The notes under the pieces are model-generated. The model saw only the letters and a program-made list of their open reading frames with translations. It was not told the origin of the DNA and made no database searches. From Balanoglossus misakiensis (Eukaryota; Hemichordata), in contig CM082587.2 of NCBI GenBank assembly GCA_040954595.2, forward strand, positions 10,788,001 through 10,852,000: 64,000 bases of DNA, written 5' to 3'. Made by a program: the position numbers and the translations under genes. Below, in pieces: positions 1 through 12,800 of the stretch (positions are counted from its first letter, which is position 1; each line of letters opens with the position of its first letter).

Positions 1-446
1 CTATTACTGATGTACACACAGAACGTAAACTTGTAAACTGCGCAAATTCGTGCACATTTGTCTCTTCGCATGGGATTAGATTGATATAAACTCACTACTA
101 TTGTCATTTTCATGACAATTTAGCTCAGTTAAATGAAAATAAATTCATTGGTCAAATAAAATTGTATGGTCACCACAGTCTATTCAGAGATAAATATCGT
201 TAAATGTTTTTGGGTGAAGAAATGCTGACTCAGCTGTTTGTTTGTTTTTCAACTACACAAGGCCATGACTAAATTCAAGCATGGTGACCCCTGTATTATA
301 CAGCTTTTCATTATGCTAACAAATGAGAAACCAAAAATCCACAATTAAAAGAAATGAGATACTTTCACTTCCACTGAGAGGACATCTGTAAAGTAAACTT
401 GTCATATTGTTTTCAGATATTCAGTGGATGTTTGTACTTGACGTAC
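1..446. other. intron or 3' flank of the mosaic gene
   Basis: No supported exon lies left of the donor site at 441-446. The stretch at about 262-375 resembles 5660-5770: both carry a GGTGACCC motif followed by an A-rich segment ending in ATACTTTCA. This looks like a dispersed repeat of unknown type. The gene must continue beyond the left edge, because the last visible exon ends at a phase-1 donor. Confidence 0.5.
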
Positions 447-830
447 CTGTTGCATCTCTTGTTTGAGCATCAGTGTGTACTCTTGCCGTCGTGGTTACCA
501 AATCATCTGTGTGTACTTTTGTCGCCGTGGTTGCCACATCATCTGTGTGTACTTTTGCCGTTGTGGTTACCATGCCATCTGTCTGTGCTCTCTTGGTGGT
601 TCTCATAACATCTGTGTCTGCAGCTGCTGTGGAGATTTTCATCCGCAATGTGGTCACTTCTTCCTCTTCTGTTGCCGCTCTATCAGTTCCATCCATTTCT
701 GTCGTCCCAAGCTCTGCAGTTGACATGTCTGTGACCGTTTCCGTTTCTATGACAATGGAGGCAATAGAGGTTATGCTGATTGAATTCTGTTTGTCAAGTT
801 TCACTTCAACATTCAAATAGCTTTTAAAGC
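447..830 (-). CDS. Thr/Ser-rich stalk exon of the mosaic gene
   Basis: An exon of 384 nt (2 + 127 codons + 1) that keeps the phase-1 pattern. The donor on the minus strand is ACAG|GTACGT (441-446) and the acceptor AG is at 831-832. The peptide is rich in Thr, Ala, Asp and Glu. It contains a four-fold degenerate repeat around the motif VHTDD/AxTTTAKVHTD, as in an O-glycosylated mucin-like stalk. A membrane segment may lie in unseen exons further left. The repeat (about 39-42 nt at DNA level, near 475-590) suggests expansion by slippage. Confidence 0.65.
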
Positions 831-3800
831 CTCTCTGTTGTTTTGGAAGCGGGCATTCTGAACCATTTCTCCATATATCACACTACATGAACATAGAAGT
901 TATCACGGTACTGTTTCAGCACACCACGATGTTTATAACAACAGTATATACACACCAGTAGTTGTAGTAGAAGGTGTTGTTGGCAACACAGTCACAACAT
1001 CTCCTTCACACATCAAAGGGTTTGGATGGCTTGGTGTGAATCCATAGTCACAACTGAATGACACTATAGAACCAATGTCGAAATCATTGCCATGTCTCTG
1101 ACCGTTGACTGGTGTACCAGGATCTTGACATTCTCCTGAGGTCAAGAAGCAAAGTATCTTATCAATATTAAATCATCAACTCAGACAGAAGTCATTCCTT
1201 ACAAAAACATTCTATATACATCATTCTACAGAATTCATTAGCCTTTTGAATTTCTATATAAGTTTAAATAATTTCTATGGACATCTATATATTTGTATGT
1301 AGTTTTCGAAGTTGCTTAAAATGTTTTTCGGAAATAACGATGCAGTGAAATACAAGAAAGTGAAAAAGTAGTAGTCGCAGTGTAACAGTCGCCTTTTTTG
1401 ATATTGCGAAAATGTCTGGCCCAAAAATTCCCCATTTTACACTGTATTCAAACAACACATTGTGTGTGAATGTCATGAATTTCATCAGAGTATAACTATT
1501 ATCAAACAGAAGTGATTGCTTCTCTGAAAGAAATATTCTTTTCTACGTTACCCTGAGCAACACATCTTGGTCTGGTGCCATTCCATGTTCCATCTTCAGT
1601 GCAATATCTCCTGGTGTTACCAAGTGCTTCATATGCCATGTTACACTGGAGTGTAGCAACACTATCATACCAAGTGCCATCACTATTCCCATGAGCCATC
1701 TTCAATCGCAGTCAACAAACCACAGTCAACACCTAGAAATAATAATAGTGAGTTCTTATATAGCGCACATATTTTCTTTGAAGTATTGAAGCCTGTTTCT
1801 ATTGAATTCTATAGAAATGATAGAATCTATAGAATGACAATTCAGAGTTTTGCCGTGGTGATCTTCGGTACAATATGCATTAAAGTTATGTAGCACTCTT
1901 TGATCAACAGTTGAAATTACAGCATGAGCTTGGAATCTTCCACGAGTTCATCTGAAGAAGGGGACTACATGTTCCCGAAAGCTCATGCTGTAGTTTCAAC
2001 TGTTGATCAAAGAGTGTTACATAACTTTAATGCGTATTGCAATCTATAGAATGCAAAAGAATTCTAAGGAATATAAGGTATAGCATTATTCATTCCTGTT
2101 ACTTACGTTGACAGACAGGAGGAGAGGAATTCCATCGGTAATCACCATCTTGACTGCTGTAGGTACACACTCTGACATGGCTACCATATAAGTTGTATCC
2201 AATGTCACAACTATAGGTCACTTCACTCTGATAGTTGTAGTTGGGATCATTGACCTCGTAGCTGCCATGATCAATACTCTCTGGTTCACTGCAGACAGCA
2301 GCTGTAGAAAATACACGTAGAGTTGAGTTGAAGGAAGAGCCTGGGATAAATCTGTAATCACTTTTTAAGGGACAAAGTCTCTCTCTCGCTGCCCTTTTTC
2401 CATTAATTATATTTAATACAAGACACCGTTTGTGTTATTCTACATGTGGATATGTAGTGAATCAACGTTCAACCACACACAACTTCCATACGCCAAATTC
2501 TATTGTTCTCGATGTCAGATGTATAATAATATCAAGGTTTTCTGATTAAAAAAAAAATATTGACTTACGTGTGCAAGTTGGAAAGTCCGCATCATACTGG
2601 CCTTCCACTGTACACAACAGGGTGGACTGTCCATTCAGTTGAAAACCCTCCAAACAATAGAATGTAATGGTGCTATTGAACTCCACCAGAATATCACCAG
2701 TTTCCTCTATGTTCCAGACTAGGGATCCTTCACGTGGATTTGGAATAGGGATTGGGTTGGAAATGTTGGGTACAATACACGTCACGGCTGTACAAGATTA
2801 GGAATAAGAAGAGAATATTGGTGAAGTACACACAAATTAATATATGTTTTTATAGAATGACAAACTATAGCCATTACATAGAACACTAAATGTCAATCTT
2901 CGTACTATTCGTACATGAAACTTTTCTTTCAAATACAACTTACAGACCAACATAGACAGTCATGCTTATATAAGTATGACTATCTATTAAAGTAACATTT
3001 ACCGGTATATCATGATTGTTGTTTTACACTGTGTTTTCAAAGTAATAATTGTTGCAGTAAACCAATTGCCTTGCTTGGAAATATTAAAAGGGTAGTACTG
3101 TTCAGCTGGTTTATGCATAATTTCTACACAATGTTTTTTTCTGAAAGAATGACCTCAAAGCTACCCAATTATGTAGCTGAACCGGACTTCCCCTTTAAAT
3201 GCTACCAGTGAGCTTGTTTGTCTTTGTAAATACACTCAAGTATTAATCCCCTTTTCCTCAGAATTCAATGCATGTTCATGCCATAAGGTGAGAGCACACT
3301 TTTGTTAGCAGGAGAGAAACAAATCCAAAATGAATAATAACGGTGCAAAGTTGGTCTGCTGAGTTTCTCCACATTTCATAACTGAATTACGGCAAAATTA
3401 TGAAATCCAATTATGAAATTCAGCCATTTGTCCAATTTTTGTCGCTGCAAATTCATTGCGGTATAAAGGTCAATAATATGACAAATATTGGTTAAAGGTA
3501 TACAGTCACCTCCAATTTATATATGCCCATATATGGCTGAAATGGCGTATTAGAGCCTTCTAAAGAACATATCGTGGCGCTCTTTTTTCACGTGTACCTC
3601 CCACTGAAAGTCTGTGATTGGCTAGATTTCAATTTTCCATGGTTACTATTATAGCTAATTTTCCATGGGTGATCATATACCTTTAACTCTATAGTTTAAC
3701 ATGATACTTACGAACACATGATTGGTTAAAAGTGTAGACATCATACATTGAGAGACCAGTTTCTCCAGGTGGCAGATAGAATCCACCTGTGCCGTTATTT

Positions 3801-6800
3801 GCATATAAGAGATAGCCTTCTTCACAGGAACATTGAAAACCACCTGCAGTGTTTTTACAAAGTTGATCACAAGAATGTGAAGCACATTCATTTATATCTA
3901 CAAAGTAGTAAAGAAGGAACATGGGTTGGATTAAAAAATTGCATTAAGGATGTACGTTCAGTAATTTGTGCCACACCTTTCCAAAAGTGTCTGATCAGTG
4001 TAAAATTCAGCTGAATTTAGGGGGGGGGGGAAATCAGTGAAAAATTCAGCAATTTTTGGGAGAAAAAAAATCTGTGAAATAATTAGTTGAACATTTCCTT
4101 CTACAAAACAGTTCAGCTGATATTTTAGAGAAAACAGATGAACATTTCCAGGAAATGACTGTTTTTAGGTTGTGAATGAACTTAAAAGATAAATTATGAT
4201 AAAGTTGTGTCAAGGTGATGGCAACACTTATGTCTGTTGAAGAAAATGTAAAATTACAAGGAAATTCTGAAAATTTATCCAGATAGTTTGGAATGTGTTA
4301 AATGTGAATAGTGACTTGAAGTTATGTTGTATGTGACTGGTTATGTCTCACCTTTGCATGCTGTTCCATTCACATCCGGTTCAAATCCCACCAGACATGC
4401 ACACTGATAGTCACCATCTCTATTTTCACAGACTTGATTGATTCCACATGGTGCCACCAATGTACTACATTCATTGATATCTGAAATGCTATTCATCAAG
4501 ATATGATCAAAATCCCAGAGGTCCAAGGGGAAAATTCGGACCAACAAGTTTAGCTGGGTATTAGACCAACGGGAAATTTTCGCAAACAGTAAATTTTTAC
4601 GCTAGAGAGCCAAAAAAGACGTAGTGAAAATAAAAATTCGCTTAAAAATGTTTTTCAGTGATGACAATGCAGTGAAATACGAGAACATGAAACTTAATCG
4701 TCTCGTAACAGTTTCTGCTTTTTATATCGCGAAAATTTCCGGTCGCAAAAATTTCCTGTAGCGATAAAGGGCACTTATATGAGGATATTAAAACTCAGGG
4801 GGTGGGGGTGAGGGGTGGGGGAATTATGCAGTCACGCACTGGTCGAACAATTGGAGGTTTTAGAATAATTAATTATCCAAAGATTAGTGGGTGGTCAAAC
4901 TAATGGAGCAGTCGAATTACTGGAGTGATTACAATAACTCAGGCCAAAAAATGAAATGTTTCTGGTCAGCGCGCGGGTCACTTGAATAACAGCGCGTCAC
5001 CCCCATTTTTTTCCTGGTTTGTGGTGGCGGCCACGGCAAACTCAAACTGCTTCAACTAGATATAAATCACAGGACACTTTGGGGCGTGTAATCAATGACT
5101 GCATGAACAGTGTACATGTGACTATATTGATAAAAACTATAAAACTGACGGCCTTCCTCCCTTGAGGGAAATTTTTATTTTTAAATTTGCGTCCCCCCAC
5201 CAGTTTTTAAAGAAGGGTCTGACCAGAAACATTTCCTTTTTTGGCCTAATAAGCAGACAACCACATGAAGACCAATCATGATGTGAACTTACCAATGCAT
5301 GATGGTATTGCATCATTCCACTGTAAATCTGATTGACAAGTCAGGTAATCAGCACCATTTAATTCATAGCCAGCATCGCAATAGAATGTGATGTTGCTGC
5401 CCATATAATATGGTCCACTATCTGGGACAGCTTGTAAATGTTGGTCTGTTATGAGTATGTCACTGCAGTTTAATCCTGCAAGGAAAAAAAAATAAAACAT
5501 CTTTATGGATTATGTGGATTCAGACTTGGTTGTGGTATACCGGTATGTATCAGGTACCTGTATTGTGAAACAACTTTAACCTTTTCACCCCAAGTTCCCA
5601 CTATAAAAGTCCAGATACCATAGACTCCTATTATCGACTGAATTCATGGCTCTGTATTTCAAAAACAAGCACGGTGACCCGTATATTTTATTACTGATTT
5701 TCATTATATATACAAAGGCGAATCCAAAAATCAACAATTAAAAGAAATGACCATACTTTCAATTTTAGTGAACGTACATGTCCTTAAATGACTTACGTTG
5801 ACAGTATCCTGGATCTCCAATCCAAGATCCATCTTCACCACATGTAGAGACAGTGTAGCCAGTCAGACTGTAGCCAGATGGACATGAGTAGGCAATGGTT
5901 GTTCCAAAAACCAATGAATCACCATTAACAATTTCATAAGATAAGTAGTTGTCTACATTCGGTGGTGGACACTCACGAGCTGTTTGGGTAAGATGAACAG
6001 ATAACATCACAAGCGTGTTACTACTAGGAAAAAAGTTTAAAGGGACATTACATGTAGCTACAGTAACTTGTAATTGGCTTTATTTTAAGTACTGCAAAAT
6101 GGGCTATTTTTCGCGAGCAAAACATTTCAGCGAAATACGCGAGAGCCAAAGAACATGAAAATAAAAAGTCGCGTAAAATGTTTTTCAGAGATAACAATGC
6201 AGTTAGTGATATATGAAAACGCGAAAATTAATCCTCGCATAACAGTTGCCTCTTTCGATATTGCGAAAATTTCCTGTTGCGAAAATAACCTGTTTTAGAG
6301 TATTTTTTGTTCTCTGTACCAAATGCAATGTTTTGTTCTACTCCAAACAGTAGGCCAATATACCCTGTAAAATCCGTCTCCTACGTGTGCACTACAATGA
6401 CAGTTTAATTGTTTTCAAAAATATCAACTTACGCTCGCATTGGGGCACAAGCGGACCCCAGACACCATCTGCTTGGCATTCCAATGAAGTCACATTATTT
6501 ATAAACTGATGGCCCTCAATGCATTGATAATAAGCAATTCCACCATACACTGTACTGGTAACATTGGTAAGAATTCCACTGCTGCACTCAGCGGGTCCAC
6601 CACATGTTATTCCTAAAAAATAAACAACAAATTAGTGTCATTCAAGTTGTTACTAACAATAGATTCAAGGGACAAATTAAGTCTATCTCGCTGCCCCTTT
6701 TTCATTAATCATCTTTGATACAAGACACCATGGTATAGTGAAACAACATTCAACCACACACAAATTCCATCCCATTTATAGACACAAGAGTGAAAAACTC

Positions 6801-9800
6801 GCCAAAATGAATAATCGGTCTCTACCATTTACTCATTTTGGCGAGATTTTTACTCTCATTACTCAACAGTATGGAAGTTGTGTGTGGTCGAACGTTGATT
6901 CACTATAAATGTATACCCACATGTAGAATAACATAAACAGTGTCTTGTATCAAACATAATTCATGGAAAAGGGCAGTGAGTGAGACTTTGTCCCTTTAAA
7001 TGTTCATAAAATATAAGTTAGATTGAATCATATCTTCACATTAATAATTCCCATCACAGAAATTTTACAGCTACACACAACATGACACCTGTACGAGAAG
7101 TCATTAATTCCTACATGAGTTACAGTTCACATTGAGACGACTTTAGTTTTCTCCTAAACTTGACTGAACTGTGGAACAGGAAATGTAGGCTTGTTTACGC
7201 ACTGGAAATCAACAGGCAATGGGTTTCTAAAAATGTTTTTTTTTTCTTCTGAAAGAGTGACCTCAAAGCTACCAAATTATGTAGAAATTAGCTGGACCCC
7301 TTCTACTGGATTCGGTCCTACCAATTCTTTACTATCAATCACGTGATCTGGCCATGTGACCCACGGTGTTGTCATTTCCAGATGACGGGCAAACAATATT
7401 TCGGCATCCAGTAAAAGTTTTTCCGAGTATGTTTTTACTTTAGAACTACCAGACACGTAACATGTGTCAGGTATGGTGCCTCATCAGCCTCATGGTGTTT
7501 CATCTGCACTGTCTTTGTCTGCACCAAGTTGTTGATGTTGCCCGTCATCTGGAAATTTGAATGCCAACGGAACTGCGTCTGACGTTATTTGATATCGAAG
7601 AATAGTGCACTATTGCCTTACTTTGACATGCTGGTAACTTGAGAGGATCCTCTTCATTCCAGTTTCCACCAAAGAGACAAGTGAGAGAAGAGACAGTACC
7701 AGACACTTTCTGATAACCATCCAAGCATTGGAATGAGACAGTGACATCATAGCTTCTATCATCTGTACTGGTCACCACGCCCTCACCAATCACAATTTCG
7801 GGACAGTCTGTCAGAACAAGGATCACAATGATAAGAATGCATGCAGACAAATACTTTGACTCATAAATGTGAGGGGTCGTCGTGCCGCATTTGTATGTTT
7901 ATTATCCAGTGTTTCCTCTGGGTTTCAAAATCTTCTAGCAATTTGGCTAAAAGACATGAAAATTTACTAGCCAAACTTGACTTTGCATTAGCCAAACCAA
8001 TGCTGCCGCAACAGCTGATTCGGAGGGGGGGGGGGGGTGTCACAAAATGAACAGAATCAGGGCTTCAAATTAAGCTTTGACTGATTGCCTTGGGCAACTA
8101 AATATTGATGCACTGTATGTTTAACTTATGTTGGTGGTTCTTGATGACAAGTTCACAAGTATTTTGTAAGGAGACTTAGGGTGTTTGCCTGCTGTTGGTC
8201 CTTGTTCGTCTTCATGTTTTTGTTTGTTTTGTTTTTTTGAAAATTGACCCAACAGGCAAATAGAGAATGTCTGAGTTTGATAGTGAATATTGAAGTGTAT
8301 TTATTTTTTTCCTTCTCTTTATATTGAGAGATGAACTTGATATATACGCTCATAATTGAGACAAGAGATATTGTGGATACTGTTGCTGGTTGATTTTCAA
8401 TAAAACAATATAAAAAAAAAAACTTTAAAAAAAATATTGATGCAGGGCATGTAAATTGTCAACCTAACTTGCACGTTTGGGCAGCCAAAAAATTACGTAC
8501 TCCACTATGCACGGCCAGCTTTTGACGGGCAAGCCACTACACTAGCGTTTCTAAACAGAGAAACTTCCATAACAACCTGTACACTGGACGCGTTCCAGTC
8601 AAGGCAGACCTAAAATGTATCAATTTGTAAGCATAACCCATTCAAAATATGCAAATTAGGAAAAGACGCACATGCATTCTTTGCGTTCCCAGAGACACAC
8701 ACAGGAAATCAAGCGAGTGCGACCACTAGCTGGAAGAGCTGAATTCAATGCATTGCCTTACGATGTTCATGATATACAGGGGGTGATGATCAATGAACAG
8801 AACAACGGTCCACTTTCACGCGTTGTAGTGCAGTGAACTCGCGCTGATCATGGCACAAGAAACGACGATGTTAGATAGCAGTGCTTCGCAAGTTTGGCTA
8901 ATTTGTATGAAAATCGTCTTGCCAAACACAATTTTTTACTCGCATTTGCGATTTGGCGAGCGGGTAGCGGAAACACTGATTATCATATGCCTATATTCAC
9001 GTGCCCACGTAAAGTCTATGGGGAAAAGCGCCCTCACATCCGTGCAGTTTTTTTGCTTATCACGCCCCGGCCCGGTGACCATATTTGGAAGACGCGTTCA
9101 ATATCCGGATCTAGTTTTGTGTTTATTGCGCGAGATTCGAAAATTGTCATTGCTACGTTCGGAATTAAATTTTTCTGGTGCGGTGTCAGTGACTAGTGCA
9201 CTTGCAGTGTGTGTATGTCCTATGCCGCTACCGAATCCCATCATCTTCCGTAATCGCTGCATGTTGTAGAGCTTTATTTGGAAATATGAATAGTAAAATT
9301 GATGATTTGATTTGATTAATGTGTGACTGTCGGCGTCGATCGTCGCGAAGAAAAAATGTTTTGCTCGCGCTCGGCTCTGTGAGTTCGAGCGCGTCTATAT
9401 CTCACGTGCAATAGAATATAAACAAATGATATCGTGCATATCAATCCGCAAGAACTGGAGGAATGCGCCTCTATGCTACGGGATAGATCATTCCAAAACG
9501 ATAGATAAACACATAATATTTACATTCCAAAATATTACAGAATGTGTATTTTATTAGTTTCTTGTAGATTATCGTTCAATAAGGCATATGATAAAACCTT
9601 TACGGCCCTGATACGGGTTTTGCGGCCATCGGTCGTACGACGATTCCCGCCCTCCCTGCGGTCGGGCGCTTCCGCCGTACGACCTCGGGCCACAAAACCC
9701 GTATCAGGGCCGTAAAGATTATAAACATTACAATTCATCCACAAGTCCCTGAAATTAGATCATTCTTAGAATGAACGAAGCATATTCAAAAATCTTTCCA

Positions 9801-12800
9801 CCTTTCACTTAATGACTCTAAATCATAAGGAATAAAGGGAGTGCGTGTTTCTAAGAATTCTGTAACATCCTTTTCTGAAATGTTAGTAAGTTATGTATAC
9901 CTGGTGAAAATGACGCCCTGAATCCTTTAGCTGGCCGTGTTCTACTACTCCTGAACACAACCGAAAAGTGTCCAATGTCTGTACGGCAATCGGGTGGTGG
10001 CAATGTGCCATCAATGACTTCATCAGAATTGCCACTCCATGGACCAATAATGACATCATCATCACTCTCAGTACCATTGTATACCTTCAGAAACAAAGAC
10101 AAATTAAGCATGCATTGTAAATACCGTAAAACGGGAAATCTTCACAACAGGAAATTTTCGCGATATCAAAGGTGGCTACTGTTACACGACAATTAATTTT
10201 CACATTGTCATATTTTACTGCATAGTTATCTACGAAAAAAACATTTTATGCGACTCTTTATTTTCATGTTTATTGGCTCTCGCGTAGTTTGGGAAAAATT
10301 ATCATTCACGAAAATGTCCCGTTTTACAGTATTCAATCCTTGTTGCATTTCCTGCTGTAACAGCTACTCAAATACTGTAAAACGGGAAATTTTCGCAAAT
10401 GATAAATTTTCGTGAACTATGCGAGAGCCATCAAAACGTAAAAAATAAAAAGTCGCATAAAAATGTTTTTCAGGGATAATGATGCAGTGAAATACAAGAA
10501 CGCAAACATTTCATGTTGCAAAAGTTTACCGTTTTACAGTATATATGTGTTTAATTGAATTTCAAAATTGTGTTCCAAAGTTGTATAGTTTGAAGTAATG
10601 TCTGCCAAAATTGTCAAACTAAAATCACTGCAAAATAATATGACAAAATTTTGTCAGCATTAAAGGTTCAAAGTCTCTCTCTCTCTCTCTCTGCCCTTTT
10701 TCCATTAATTATGTTTGATACAAGACACTGTTTATGTTATTCTACCTGTGGTTATATAGATACATTTGTAATCAACCTTCGACCACAAACAACTTCCATC
10801 CCATTTGTAGGGTATGAGAGTAAAAACTCGCCCAAAATGAATAAACAGTAATCACCGATTATTCATTTTGGCGAGTTTTTCACTCTTGTGTCTACAAGTG
10901 GGATGGAAGTTGTATGTGGTTGAACGTTCATTCACTACATATCCACATGTAGAATAACACAAACGGTGTCTTGTATCAACATAATTAATGGAAAAAGGGC
11001 AGCGGGAGAGAGACTTTGTCCCTTTAACATGGCTGACTCCTGATCATATCTGATACTTACAATGATGTAATCAACATCTGTGTTCCTCTCTAATCCAAAG
11101 TTGTCATCAAAGATAAGAGTTAATGGTCTTCCAGTGGGTTCCTTGATTACCCAGCTACACATAACATCATCAGGGTAAGTGCTAACATCATAGCCTGGTG
11201 ACTGAATCGTACCAAAACTACGCAGAATTTCAATTCCCTGGCAACCTTTGAAGAAAAAATACCAAACAAGAAATAATTAATTCAATACACTGGTTTGGTG
11301 TAATCCTGGCTGCCTTTTATTTCGTGCTAGGGGATCAAATCACATAATAATTGCCTTCTGGATAAAAAGTCGTAAGCGATAGAAGAAATGACTGTTAACT
11401 GTATTTTATGACTTCCTTAGGTCAAACATTTCTGTCGTTATACATGTAGTTAGCAAATTAAACTCATTTAACTTTTTTCACATTTTGTTATTTTTTCTGT
11501 TAAAGGGACAAAGTCTCTCTCCAGCTGCCCCTTTTCCATTAATTATGTTTGATACAAGACACTGGTTATGTTAAAGCCCCAGTATTTCTCGTGTGTATCC
11601 ATTTTTCATCATCGAAAAATGCCCGTTTTTCCCGTACATTCATCATGGAATACTACATAATGAAGATAGAAGAAAGGTTTGGGCTACGTGCAAGCTGTAA
11701 ATATTGCCCGTAACACTTGAAATGATGCGCGGGTTTGTTTACAACGGAAATGTTGTACATGTCGATCAGCAAACGTGCCACTTTGACATTTGATGGTCAG
11801 ACCATTTTCGGATTTGATCTGGTTCCATCGACTGATTTCTCCCATAAAGTTATCTTCCCAAAATTTCGCCGAATTAGTGCGCATTTCTTCGCTGAGTCGC
11901 TTGATTTGGGGCGACCAAACCTCTTCCGCATAGATTCACATTTGAGTGCGCATGCGCAGTAGTCACGTGTGTCAACAGAGCCTGACTTTCTGTCCGGACA
12001 GAAAGTCATTCTTCACTCGTTATATTGTAAATTGTATGAGTTTATTAGCAGAGCTGGGGATGATGACTGTTCGATTCAGTATCAATTATCATCTACTTTT
12101 AGAAATTATAGATGCCGTTTCAAACAAAATTTTGCCCCTACGAGAAATACTGAGGCTTTAATGTAAATGTGGATATATAGTTAATCAATGATCAACCACA
12201 CAAAACTTCCATCCCACTTGTATGATATGAGAGTAAAAACTCGCCCAAAATGAATAAATGGTAAAGAACGATTATTCATTTTGGCGAGTTTTTTCACTCT
12301 CCTGTCTATAAGAGGGATGGAAGTTGTGTGTGGTTGAACGTTCATTCACTATATATCCACATGTAGAATAACAAACGGTGTCTTGTATCAAATATAATTA
12401 ATGGAAAAAAATGCAGCGAGAGAGAGACTTTGTCCCTTTAAAAAGTTCCATAATGACCCAGTATCAGATTAGCTTATAAACCTTCAGAAAGAATGGCAAA
12501 GGAAGATATATTTGTGATCCTTACAATTCCCACTGGGTTGAAATTCTTTGGGAAGGATTTTAAGTGATTTAAAGGGACAAAGTTTCTCTCTCTCGCTGCC
12601 CTTTTTCCATTAACTATGTTTGATACAAGACACTGTTTTTGTTATTCTACATGTGGATATATAGTGAATGAACATTCAACCACGCACAACTTCCATCCCG
12701 TTTGTAGGATATGAGAGTAAAAATCTTGCCAAAATGAATAAACGGTAGAGACCGATTTTTCATTTTGGCGAGTTTTTTCACTCTTATGTCTACAAGTGGG

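Noticed and set aside
1872-2039. microRNA precursor
   Set aside because: The arms (about 59 bp) and large loop are more like a MITE hairpin, and nothing in the sequence supports processing.
8850-9269. 139-codon plus-strand ORF in an intron
   Set aside because: No recognisable domain, no promoter or splice support, and it overlaps a second open frame of 100 codons.
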